Both the position numbers and the translations under genes were made by a program. Positions 50,656 through 61,890 of a stretch of DNA of 64,000 bases are shown in pieces. The notes beneath the pieces were generated by a model that saw nothing but the letters and a program-made list of their open reading frames with translations, was not told the origin of the DNA and made no database searches. Source of the DNA: Glyphotaelius pellucidus (Eukaryota; Arthropoda; Insecta; Trichoptera; Limnephilidae). The DNA lies in assembly GCA_936435175.1 (NCBI GenBank), contig OW386557.1, positions 22,253,423 through 22,317,422 on the forward strand, written 5' to 3'. Position 1 is the first letter of the stretch. Each line of letters opens with the position of its first letter.

Positions 50656-50663
50656 GAGAGCAG

Positions 50664-51449
50664 TGGCGCCTGACAAGATACCGCTGGGGGTGGGGGCGGT
50701 TTTGGCGCGAATTATTCCCGCGGAATTTGGCGTCAGTTTGCCAGTCGTGCTGCCGACGAATTTGCGGCGCATTCACAATCAGGATGTCGCACTTTGTCAA
50801 CTTGCATGGCTCATGGCTGTCACACGTCACGCGTTGTAATAAAGATTAATAAAGCTAAATGGCATCAAAACTTTTTCTGGGAATAAATATGGGAATAAAC
50901 GGCGCGGCGTGGCGTATTAATTAAAAAACAGCCACAAAGTTGCCATATTGCGAATGAATTTTGGTTTTCAAATAATTTATCAAAAGGAAAGCGCATTTCA
51001 TAGCAGTCAAAAGTTGTAGAGTATTGTGTCGTCCTATTTTGAAATATTTTATTTAACATTTTCTACCTGTCATTTATCTTTAAATTTATCTTAATTAATT
51101 TCCGTCTACGGAATCCTTCACTTTTAATTAGTCAAAATTTTCTATTTTACGATTTATCTCTGAAAATTAAAGTGATTGTAATTTTCTGTGCCCCACGAAA
51201 ACCGTATCTAAGTTAAGACTTATCTCCTCAAGATGTTGCTAGCATTTCCTTTCTACGGGACCGCTTGTTCATCATCCATTCATTAGTTTTTGCTCTCCTG
51301 TAAAATTAACTTTTTGACTTACTACACTTTTCTACTGAATGTGAGATGTGCTAGGGGTAGTAAAAAAAAATTGTTGTTAACGGTTTAATTTTTTTTAATT
51401 AATTTATAAAACTATATAATGTGGAAAAAAATTGCTTTTTTTTTTTTTT
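50664..51449. other. Unassigned stretch
   Basis: No gene or clear repeat. Confidence 0.3.
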
Positions 51450-52205
51450 TTTACATTAACTCCACACAGGAGGCCTTGAGGAAAATAATTCCCCTCAGGG
51501 CCTATGTCATCTGGGATGCTGTGTGGAGGGTCTTTTTGAGGAGAGGAAGGAATGAACATTGGTCTTGAAGAGACCCATGTTGTAGGAGGGAGGAAACACA
51601 GATGCCGGCAAATCGTTCCATAGCCGAGCTGTTGAACTCAAGAACGAGTCGAAAAAACGACCCGTTCTCATGTGACATATGTCAACCGTGTACATATGTT
51701 GGGCGCGCGTTTGGCGTGTCTCCCGACTATGCACCGGTGCCGAAGGGATCAATGACGCTAGTTCCTCAGAGCATCTTCCATTGAAATACCGGTAGAACAT
51801 GGATAGCATTCCCACCCGACGCCTGTGCTCTAAAGATTGCAACCCGTTCGTTAAGATGGGAGAATCTATCAAACGGACCGCCCGTTTCTGCACAGAGTCG
51901 AGGGTATTTTTCAAGTATTTTGGAGCTCCAGACCAGAGGTGGCTGCCAAATTCAACCGTGGGGCGCACTTGCGATTTGTACAGGGTAAGCAGTTGTGTAC
52001 TATTAAAGTATCTGCGGGCCCTGTACAGTACGCCCAGTTTTTGAGAAGCTAACTTTACTCTGGCATCGATAGAGCCCCCATACCTGAGCTGGTCACTTAT
52101 AGTTACACCAATCATATCAATGGAAGGTCTGTTCGGAAGATTGCTTCCGTTGAAGGAGACTAGATTTACATTTGGTGTTTGGCTTGGTGCAAATATTTCG
52201 GTATC
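51450..52205 (-). pseudogene. LINE-A: C-terminal coding part with 3' hairpin
   Basis: The minus-strand frame is open from about 52205 to 51507. Motifs: IDMIGVTISDQLRYGGSI (thumb), ASQKLGVLYRARRYF, LYKSQVRPTVEFGSHLWSGA, LDSVQKRAVRLID, FYRYFNGRCSEEL and ARLWNDLPASVFP. This is the C-terminal half of a widespread insect jockey/CR1-like reverse transcriptase. Endonuclease and palm are absent (5' truncation). The last codons overlap the 3' hairpin shared with REP-A: outer stem 51460-51469/51519-51528, inner stem 51471-51481/51493-51503, then poly(A) (T tract at 51436-51452). Confidence 0.85.
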
Positions 52206-52309
52206 TTTAGTAACAAAAAAATACGATAAATAGATAAAGCGATGTAATATTTGTGAAGTCAAATCTCACGTTTTGCTGCCTCATACAGAAAAACAAACCG
52301 AGACTTTTA

Positions 52310-53060
52310 CACCCGTATTCAGAGTCGATCCTTAAATTTTGTCTAAGAAAAGGCTCGACCTTACCTTAGTAAAGGAAAGAACCGTCCTTACCTTTAACGC
52401 TTTGAGCTTTCTTTACTAAGGTAGAGAGAGACCTTATGTCTACGCCGAAAGAAAGTTGTGACGTCATCCGAAAATTGTCGATGTAGCGCTTCTATTGGAA
52501 CAACGTACCCCGTTTTGTGACAAGCTGTGTATTTAAAATTCAAAATTCAAAAACTCAAAAGTTAAAAATAACACCGGCCTGTCAAAAGTCTGCGTACCAA
52601 TTTATTTATGCTCCGTTGACATTTGTTTTGCATCGCATTTCGACAATAAATTCGAGATTGTGAATTGCTTAATGATAAACAATGTATATTAGACTAGAAA
52701 TAAGAGAGGAATTACAAGATGCATCACTGTTATCTTTTCTAGCTAATATCGTTCTTTAAATTGGCTGTCCCCAAGCTTCGTAGAAAATGCATGTTAAAAC
52801 ATTTTCTACAAACCCTGGGCTCGAAAAATCGTGTGTTATGAGCGGCGAAATTCAAAAACTCATTAATCATTTCCACAATAATATCCATCTCCGTTGTTTT
52901 ACGTCTTTAACAGCAATAATTGGGAACAAATCACCGACTTTGAAAGGCAAAAGTACCCTTCTTACCAACCTTGAGTTTTGACAGATAAAAGTCAAGGTAA
53001 GCAAGAATGCGCTTGCGCAGTGTCGTAGAGACTTTTGTAGAGCTGTCTCTGATACGGGTG
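52310..53060. mobile_element. 751-bp TTA-duplicating element (PIF/Harbinger-type)
   Basis: Ends CACCCGTATTCAGAGTCG and its imperfect inverse CTCTGATACGGGTG are flanked by TTA (52307-52309, 53061-53063). Subterminal inverted motifs AAGGTAGAGAG / CTTACCTTAG and AGTCAAGGTAAG are repeated. Neither strand shows a transposase or MADF/Myb protein, so it is non-autonomous. Confidence 0.7.
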
Positions 53061-53324
53061 TTAATTTCTAGTGTTGTCCTTTGTACCTTTTCCCAAATTT
53101 ATTAACAATCTTACCCACAAATACTGTTTTTCTTACCTATCTTAAGCCAACTGAATACAATCGTGTGTCATCGTGTTCAGTTGAAAATTAATACTCGTCC
53201 TGTCAACACATATTGTGAGTGTTGAATACGGAGCCTTTGTTCGATCGTGTGAAAACAATTAAGACCCATCGTGAGCTCGCGAATTCAGTTGTAAATGTGA
53301 CGAATGTACACATCCCTTGTTAGA

Positions 53325-53420
53325 AGCCTAATAGAACATAACTTCATAGTCTGGTCGCCCTTCTACAAAATTCATAATGTTGAAAGAATTCACAGAAAAT
53401 TTCGACCTTTCGTAAACTAA
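53325..53420 (+). pseudogene. LINE-G-like C-terminal scrap
   Basis: One frame reads LIEHNFIVWSPFYKIHNVER then IHRKFRPFVN. This matches the segment EYNSTIWSPYYKTNQL..IEKVQHNVLRFIN of LINE-G at 58060-58160. Only about 32 codons remain. Confidence 0.6.
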
Positions 53421-53944
53421 ACATCCTTTTAGAGCACATAAATTATAAGTCGTTAATGAATATTTTAAATATACAAGCGAAGGAAGAAAACAGAGTTAGT
53501 CGGCATTCCTTGATTATTCCCATTCCTTCCAAATTGTGGGTATCTCGTTCCCCAACAGCTAGTTTGTCAAAAATATTAAAAATAATAGCAGTGGTGTAAA
53601 TCATTCACCGTTGGCACCCCTAAATATTGTGGCATTTGCCGTTATACAGTCAAAGATATTATGAGTCGAGTTTGGCGCAGTATGGTTGCACCCCGCATAA
53701 CTAATTAAAGCTTCCCTTTACAACACGGACTGAATGCAGCCAGCCCGGCCCATTCAGGCTTCGAGTTTCGTGCTGCGGGCTGCGGGCTGCGGGCTGCAGA
53801 ATGCGATGGATGCCATCGGGATTCATGCAACAACAAATTACTAAATACTGCAACCACATAAATACGTGGAAGAGTTTTTGAAATTTATTTGCTGCAGATT
53901 GATCAGTTTACGCATTCAATTTGCAGAGTTTTTATAAAGTCAGT
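53421..53944. other. Unassigned stretch
   Basis: No gene. A triplicated GCTGCGG/GGGCTGC motif sits at 53772-53798. Confidence 0.3.
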
Positions 53945-54238
53945 CCCGTACTTTTAGTTTTTATTCAGTTCATAGGTAGCGTGAGCTGTTTGAAAACTGA
54001 ATGTACCGGGAATGAATGTATGGTATGCGGGTGAGGGGGAGGGGGACCCGGGAGGAGGAGGTGAACTCGGGAGGGGGGAGGGGAACTCGGGAGGGGGATT
54101 CACGGGAGGGAGGAGGAGGGTGACGAATCCGGGAGGGGGGAAGGGAACTCGGTAGGGGAACGAGACGAATGGGAAAGGACATGCAGGGAGAAACAATTTC
54201 TTATTAAGTGGCATAGCAACGCATGCCGCGAATGCTAG
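53945..54238 (+). mobile_element. Helitron fragment with G-rich minisatellite
   Basis: GAGCTGTTTGAAAACTGAAT and GAATGTATGG match the Helitron at 48203-48564. The 3' end instead is GGCATAGCAACGCATGCCGC, AATGCTAG, then T. Between them lies a run of GAACTCGGGAGGGG-type units (54045-54160). Proline-rich minus-strand ORFs are translations of that run. Confidence 0.7.
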
Positions 54239-56462
54239 TAGTTTATATTTTCAATAGGAATATTAAATTTGTAATTTATGTGCAATATTAACTGCACGGA
54301 ATAAAGTTACAAGAAGGCTACATTTTAAACCTTTATTTTTTCTTTAACAATTGCTTCCAGTTGTTCCCCAAAATGTTTGTATACCACACGTTTGTTAAAG
54401 CCCATATAGGCGGACAATACAAATAAATAATTTTTAAGATAAACATATTGCATTTTATGGAAACAACAGAATCTACGATGGTCACGCATAAAATATGCTT
54501 TTAAAATAACAGTTATTTGTATATCGTAGTGAGTTCTGCTTTCACTGCGCAAGTAGTGAACCGCCTATACGTATCGCTATAATTTAGCAGATTTTCATCT
54601 GAAACAATGAACGTCGCCCATCATCCAATATAATATTACATACAGCTACACAGACCATTTACTGTTCAGATTTACAACGACGCAAGAATGGTGAGTGGGG
54701 CACTGTACGTCTGTAGCAGCGGTAAGACCGATTGTCGGCAATTCGGTCCGTCACAAAGCCTGGGATATACGTACACTAAATACAGTGGGAATCCTATTGT
54801 CTGCTATTGGAATAACAATTGGGCTAATTTGAATTACACAAAGTGACTTTGTATTTGTACCCTCTTACCAGAGTTTTTATCACAATTTTATTGTTTGTAA
54901 CAAAAAATGCAACTTTTAAAATACTCCCAACTGCGACTAGATTTTCTCAACTGCAGTGCGATGAAGACTTTTATCTGAAAAAAGTTAATAATGCCTATTC
55001 CTTTAAACCCCACAGGCTTTATAAGATTTTGTAAACCAATCCGACCTCTAAGCTTGTTTACAAGACAATATATCAATAGCAGTCAAGAACAATAAGCTTG
55101 TTTTCAAGCTAACGCATGTGTTCCCACAGAAATGCGTATAACTCCGTTTTTGTTCTAGTGACAACCTTAAAACATAAAGCAGAATTACTACCTATATATA
55201 AACCACACTTCATAACTCCATTGTTTTCCATAGAAAGAGATATGAAATACTAATTTTGTAGAAACAGTTTTCATCCGCCAAAACGCATACGCGCCGTTTG
55301 ACTTAGTTAATTTTTTATTAAATATTTTTATATGAAATGGTAAAAAATTAAGGTGATAAAATTGTTTAATATACATTTGTCTAATTGTTTTTTACGTTAA
55401 CCGTGATTTTCGTACTGTTTTCTCATAAAAACATCACATGGTCATTTTTACATTTTTTTATGTTTACGTCCTAAATTTTAATGTTTAAAATTTTTAATAT
55501 TTATTTGTAATAACACAATTTAAAAGCTTATTTCATCACCTTTCAAAAACAGTTTTTAATATTTGATATTTAATTTATTGAGCTTTAATTTCGAAGCGGA
55601 AATACCACAAAATTTTTATAAATCTGACAGTTTGTTTATGACAAAAACCTGCACAAAGGCGATAGACCGGAGTGGTTAATACATGAGTGTACTAAAGCAT
55701 CATATGGATGCACTATTTTTTTATAAATTATTGTATAATAAACAATAATATTTAATGAACAGAGTTGCTACGTAAGACATATTTAATGTACTTTCGCATA
55801 CCACGAAACCTGGCACGCAAAAGCGTACACTTTTCTTTCGTGTTCAGGGTGGATTAATGCAAGACGAACTGTAAGCAGAATTCTTGCCTGAACAGACCAT
55901 CCAATAGGTTCAATGGTATATTATCAAAGTTGTACATTTTCAGTTGCGTACTTATCAAATTTAAGGGGTCCATAAAAGAGTATTTCTCCGATGTTTCGTG
56001 AATAATTATATGTTTTTATTATTATATTTATAAATCTGTTTTGATTTTATTGTTATATATGAACAACCTGTTTCTTATGGTAACCAATGTATTGATAATT
56101 GTTTGTTTAATATAATTTTTTTGCTTCATATTCCTTTCTTTTAAATTTAATTATTTCTTATTCCCTGTTATGCTTTTTTATTAGAGATGCAGCCATTCGA
56201 GGAAATCCATAATTGATTTTATTTTGGCTACATTACCTACTCACGGAAAATGAATAAATAATTTATTTTCTTCAAACTTTGCAAATTCACTTTACGTATA
56301 AATAATTTTTACTTTATTTATAAATAATTTATTACTATAGTCGGTCCAAAATAAAATTACGAATAATTTCACCATAAAAAAGATAAGGAAAACTGAAGCA
56401 CGCCATAGGCAAGCTGACCACGGTGTCAGGACGAAAACACACAAGCGTGAATTTTACGTAAC
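54239..56462. other. Unassigned AT-rich stretch
   Basis: No supported gene or repeat. ORFs up to 75 codons lack recognisable domains. Confidence 0.3.
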
Positions 56463-57265
56463 AGTATAAAATTGGTATCGTATTTGATAGTAGGTTAACT
56501 TTTCATGATCATTTTGTAATGACGCGTAGTACTTCACTGAGGATGCTGGGTTTTGTCCTACGTACTGCGAAAAATTTCAGAGACACCCGGGTTCTCACAG
56601 TACTATACAATGCTTTGGTTAGAAGTAGGCTTGAGAGTGGTTCGGTGGTTTGGAGCCCACACCAAGTGAAGTATTCCCTCATGTTGGAGAAGGTTCAGAA
56701 GAAATTTCTGAGATTTCTTTACCTGGGGGAGTACGGCTACTACCCGTGGCTCTACCTTACCGACTTTCTCTTGGGCATGCTCGGTATGAACCGTCTACGG
56801 GTCAGAAGGGATGTGCTCATTTTAACACAATTCTTCAGACTGATTCGTGGACGGTTCGAAAACTCGCCTATTATGGAGAACATTAGTTTCTATGTTCCCG
56901 ATGGTTATCTCCGTCACCGACAGCATAGACTGTTTTATCTCCCGGCTTGCAGAACTAACTTGCTAATGGTTATGCCAGTCGGGAGAGCAGACTTGTTATT
57001 AAATAGAATCACTTTGAATATCGACATGTTTGCATCAATTAAGCACAATTTACACAGCAAGCTTTATTGCTGTTAGTCTGATTGTCCTACATTGATTTTT
57101 AAATTGTTCATTGATGTTTATATTGTTTAAATTGTTTGAATTGTTTATATTATTTAAATTGCTTAAGTATGCTTTAATCTTAATATTTTCTCTTTTTTAA
57201 AAACGATTTGAAGTTTTAATTTTGTTATGTTTTTAAAGTGAATAAATTGAATTGAATTGAATTGA
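56463..57265 (+). pseudogene. LINE-B copy C: C-terminal reverse-transcriptase region
   Basis: The frame is open from about 56467 to 57076: IGIVFDSRLTFHDHF (thumb), LRMLGFVLRTAKNF, VLYNALVRSRLESGSVVWSP, MLEKVQKKFLRFLYLGEYGY, then RLRVRRDVLILTQFFRLIRG and the cysteine end. It is the longest LINE-B copy here and has no stop. The 3' UTR ends in (TTGAA)n near 57265. The palm and endonuclease are missing, so it is dead on arrival despite the open frame. Confidence 0.85.
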
Positions 57266-57954
57266 ACACTGCCAGAATTACTCACTGATGAAATTACTCG
57301 TAGACCATAATATTTTACAAAATCTCTGAGTATAATAATCCGGGGGTATTCAAATTATTACTGCCTACCTTGTTGGGTAGTGGTATGATGTTGAATAAGT
57401 GGGGAACGGAGTATACTTCATTCTAAATGCCCGCTGGTCACCGTGAAATAATTTATTAGAGTCCACGCAGCGAGTCAGTGTAGACTCTGTAGACTCGCTC
57501 GGTAGACTAAATGAATACGGAAGCTTTAAAAACATTATTTACTTACGCCCTCTTTCACCAATCAAACTGGGCGTCAAAAGGCAAAATAGCTATCCTGAAA
57601 TATAAAACCAAACGTTATCCGTATTTTGCTAAGCATAGCAAGGTCCTGTTTTAATTTTTTAATTTCGACAGTTTGTAAATTTATTCGTGGTAGCCGTGTT
57701 ATATAGTACCATAAATCTCCGCCAGAGTTTGCATGAGCGTTATGAGCTGTCACATTGGAAAAATCAACATTACGCAAGATCTAATGTTCGCAGTACTATT
57801 AGTTTAACTGTCAACATCGTTTAATGGTTCTTCCGTCGTGTGCAAATTGATGAAAAGAGGTGTAATTCTGTGTAAGTTAAAAAGTATATTACGTCATGAA
57901 TTAACTGTTATTAACATTTGTTATATAATTAACATTTGTTCCACGCATTAATGA
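57266..57954. other. Unassigned stretch
   Basis: Nothing recognised. A short inverted motif, GTAGACTCTGTAGACTCGCTC, lies near 57480. Confidence 0.3.
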
Positions 57955-58660
57955 AATAATTGATAAGGCTTTGAAATGTTTGGGATTTATTTTAAGAACA
58001 GTTTAAGATTTTACGGCACTTTATTAATTTAAAATCCTCTTCACTGCTTTAGTTGGAAGTAATTTAGAATACAATTCAACTATTTGGTCCCCATACTATA
58101 AAACAAATCAATTAAAAATTGAGAAAGTTCAACATAATGTTTTAAGATTCATTAATTTCAAATTTTCTTTACCCAATGAACAAATTAATTGTGATAATTT
58201 AATGAAACTACTTAATTTAACTGACTTATCGTGTAGAAGAACCAAGAGCAATCTGGTACTTTTATTCAAATTAGTTAATGGATCACTTGACGCACCTGAC
58301 TTAACAAAACTAATAACATTCCGAGTACCAAATCGTGACACGAGACTTCCAGAACTGTTCTTTGTTTATCCGCCGGAAACTAACTATTTCATTAACTCCC
58401 CAATCCAAAGACTTCATAGGCTCGGAAATAAATTCAGTTCCGTTGATATTTTCATTTATTCTTTACCAAATTTTATATCAGAAATTTCTAAAATTCTGAC
58501 ATAAATTTTATTATTTTTATTCTAACATTGTCATATCATTTTAATTCTGCTAATAATTTTTTGATACAATGTTGAATACTATACACTTATTATGACTCCT
58601 GAATAACTTATGTACCTATTATAACGTGTAAAACCTTCAAGGCGTGAATAAATAAGTATT
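57955..58660 (+). pseudogene. LINE-G C-terminal fragment
   Basis: Early part: EIIDKALKCLGFILRT, followed after frameshifts by FTALVGSNLEYNSTIWSPYY and KIEKVQHNVLRFINF. The final open frame (58202-58504) has SNLVLLFKLVNGSLDAPDL and FRVPNRDTRLPELFFVYPPE. The 3' UTR extends to about 58660. A distant relative of LINE-B with the same motif order, broken near 58005-58040. Confidence 0.75.
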
Positions 58661-58897
58661 ATTAAGAAATGTAGAGGGTTTATCAAAATGTCGGTATATG
58701 CGACAGCAACATACGTTTTAAAAATTGTTCGGGATGTCATAAAAAATTTAACTTAAAATGGATATAGCCTACATAAAGACGGACAACTCTATTGCAAAGA
58801 AACAGAATTCAGAGTAATAATTACTTACCTACATTTCTTCAAAACTTTTTCAATATTCAGCCACTATTTTATGGTATTTATTTAATTTATTCAGTAA

Positions 58898-59423
58898 CTA
58901 GCAAGTACCCGGCATGCTTTGCAATGACACTCAAAGAAAATGTTTGTCCTTGCATATTCTTTCCGTTTCCGTCCCACATCCCTTTTTCCGCCGCGTTCCC
59001 CTTCCACCTTCCTCGATTTCACCCCGCCCACGTTCCCCATCTCACAAAACACCCATCTTTGTTCTCCTTCCCTTCCAGGCTTCTTTTCCCCCTCCCCCAC
59101 CCTCCCTGCCGCTAAAATGTATTCACTGTATGAAATACACAGATTTTTCGAACAACTCGTCACCAATTTTTTTTTCATAACCCCAGAGCTCACTACAATA
59201 TAAAGAAACATTCGCGTACGTGCGCACAACAACTTCCCAAAGTTTCATCGCAATCGGATGAATAGTAAAGAAAATTATTTGATAACGCCGGACCTCAATA
59301 TTATATTTAAAAACCATCACAGGCATGCGCACATCAAAACACCAAAGTTTCATCGCAATCGGATGAGTGGTTTAGGAACGCGTTAGGGACAAACAAAGAA
59401 ACATTCATTTTTATACATTGAGA
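58898..59423 (-). mobile_element. Helitron, complete, minus strand, 526 bp
   Basis: On the minus strand it starts TCTCAATGTATAAAAATGAA after A and ends CATGCCGGGTACTTGCTAG before T. The repeated motif CCGATTGCGATGAAACTTTG occurs twice. The pyrimidine-rich core (58960-59110) generates overlapping ORFs on both strands. Non-autonomous. Confidence 0.85.
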
Positions 59424-61890
59424 TTAATATACCTACATACACAGCTGCATAAAATCATTATTTTTTCCTTTATTTTGTTAATAAACCGTATAATTTGTTA
59501 ATAAACTTTATAATTTATTTTGTTAATAAACCCTAGCAGAGTCGTAATATGAAGTTCCTTCCATTGTTTGTGATGAATCCAGATTATTCGAAGGAAAATA
59601 CGAGGAAATTTTTTTTAAATATTTAAATTTGATCATATTACTGACCTCTGTTGGGTGTGTTTGAAAACGAAATTGAAGGAGTCTGTAATAAAATAAGGGC
59701 TAATTATCGCGTGGGAGGTGCTCGACTATTGGAGATGTGAAACGTTGGACAAATTGGAAATGATAAATTGACAATTATTTTGAACACAACGAATAGCGAG
59801 AGAGAGGCGGGGCTAAGGGCGTTTATCTGATTCAAGGAGCAGAGAGTTCTCACAAAATCCATGGTTTGGAATGCGGACACTTATGAATTTGATCATAACT
59901 CACTTCATGATGACCAAAAATTAGAAATTGATAACTGTTGAAATTTGGGACCGAGACCCTAATGAGATTTTGAAAAAGATCGTTCAGGAAGTAGATTTTG
60001 GGTTAATTATGAACTTTTGCGTTTCAGTTATTAGGAGCGACATGTGGAAGATTTACGATCTCTTGCGTCAAAGTGACGTTCTAAGAGATTGACAGGTAAC
60101 ATGATTTTGGCTCTTTGAAGAGATCACTAAGCCGGAATCACCACTCCAGGTTACATACAAAATAGTGAAGAAAGTAATTAGCCAAATGCATAAAATTTAA
60201 CGGCCTGTCTAATTCTAAATTTATTTACAAATTCGAGTGTAATTTTTGAAGAGATCAACAAATCATTTTGATGGTTATTGGATTCTGCGGGAGAACGGGA
60301 CGGCGAGATGTGGGAGGTTACTTAGTAGAGATGCAAAGAACAGGGACAGATTAGGCCATGGTGGTGATAAATGGCCATAAATGAAAATCGAAATCAATAA
60401 AAATGTGAATTTAATACTAGGAAAAGCCTTACGGGCGTTGCTATTTGTCTAAAGGGAGAGTTTGATAGTAGATAATGCCTAAACACTCACAAATACGGAA
60501 AACACAGGGGAAAAATACATATTGTTCGTAGGATAATGCGTAGAATAAAATTCCTCTGCGTTAGGTTATAAAATAATGATAATAATAATAAATTATTCCA
60601 GAATATATGCAGGGGTAGTGCAATGTAATACATTTATTTTGAGTGGGAGAAAATGCCCTATGATAGATTAAGTCGAGCGCGTGGTCCACCCCTGTTTTAT
60701 TTTGTTAGACCGAGATAGGTGAGAACCCGTTTTCAAGGATTGGGACGGTGACAAACGAAGAAGGGAGGAACAGACAGGAAGCGATAGTGGTGAATAGCAC
60801 GCGAGTGGATACGTCTCAAAATTGCATGAACTTATTTTGATTAATGGGGGATTTTCGTTTTAAATAGGCAGTTTTTTTGATAACGGGACAGTCAGTGGAG
60901 GACAGTGAGTGGAAATATGTGGAGACGCTTGGTTCTAAGTCTCTAGCAGGAACAGTGAGTTAACCTCAGTGAAAACAGATAGTTGTAAGTTTTGTTAAAA
61001 GGAAGTTCGATCAATCAATTGGAAGTTGGTGAATAATTGAAAATACTACAAGTTCGTGAATTATTGCAACACTACGTAATAAGCCAGACACACATAGTTG
61101 AAGTTATTGTATTAAAAATAAAGTTAATGGAATAGTTATCGGATTAATTTCAGTGTTAATATAATCGCTTAGTAAAATTATATTTTATAAAAATTCGTGA
61201 TTTACTTCAATTAAAAATAAGCTGTAGAGTGTTGGGGTTGGTTAATAATATTATGCTTTATCCGAATTGCGGAAAGATGAAGAGATAAAACTAATTTAAT
61301 AATAGACAAACAGCTGCTCAAAAAAAACGTAAATTCAGTGATAAGGTGTGGTTACAATAATCGCGGTGATAAATTGTTAAACGACAGTGGACAATATCAC
61401 GTACTCTTCTTTTCTACGTGTAATAATCAAACTAATCAACTATAAATAGATAAAATAAAAAGGGAGATAACTCGGTATTAGGAAGGAGGAAAGGAGTAAT
61501 CAAACCATAACGCAATATACTTACTGAAAAAAATCGTATAAACTTTACGTAGATTAATTTGGGCTTTAATAATAAATATACCGCTTGACTGAAGTTATAA
61601 CTTAAAATGAAAATTACAGATGACCGAACAGGGTATAGATTTCAGGACACTACATAACAGGCGTTGAGAAAGGGTCGTGGGGAGGAGAGGGGTTTCTTTG
61701 TTTTCTTCCCACAGGTTATAACAGGTGCAGATCCAAAAAGCACAACGAGCGTGTATTCCCGCTAGGAAAAAGGGTACATTTATCAATCACTCTCGGTAAG
61801 TCGAATTACAACTCCATAATTTAAATTACAGGACATGCTGACCGCAAGAATGAAGCAGCCTAATGAACTATAGTTTTACTATAAGTGTGC
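59424..61890. other. Unassigned stretch
   Basis: No gene with a recognisable domain and few ORFs. No terminal repeats were identified. Confidence 0.3.

Noticed and set aside
50174..50830. Long overlapping ORFs on both strands as a gene
   Set aside because: They coincide with the GC-rich arm of a hAT-like element, are arginine/proline/serine-rich on both strands and have no domain.
53954..54214. Proline-rich 86-codon ORF
   Set aside because: It is a translation of the CTCGGGAGGGG minisatellite in a Helitron.
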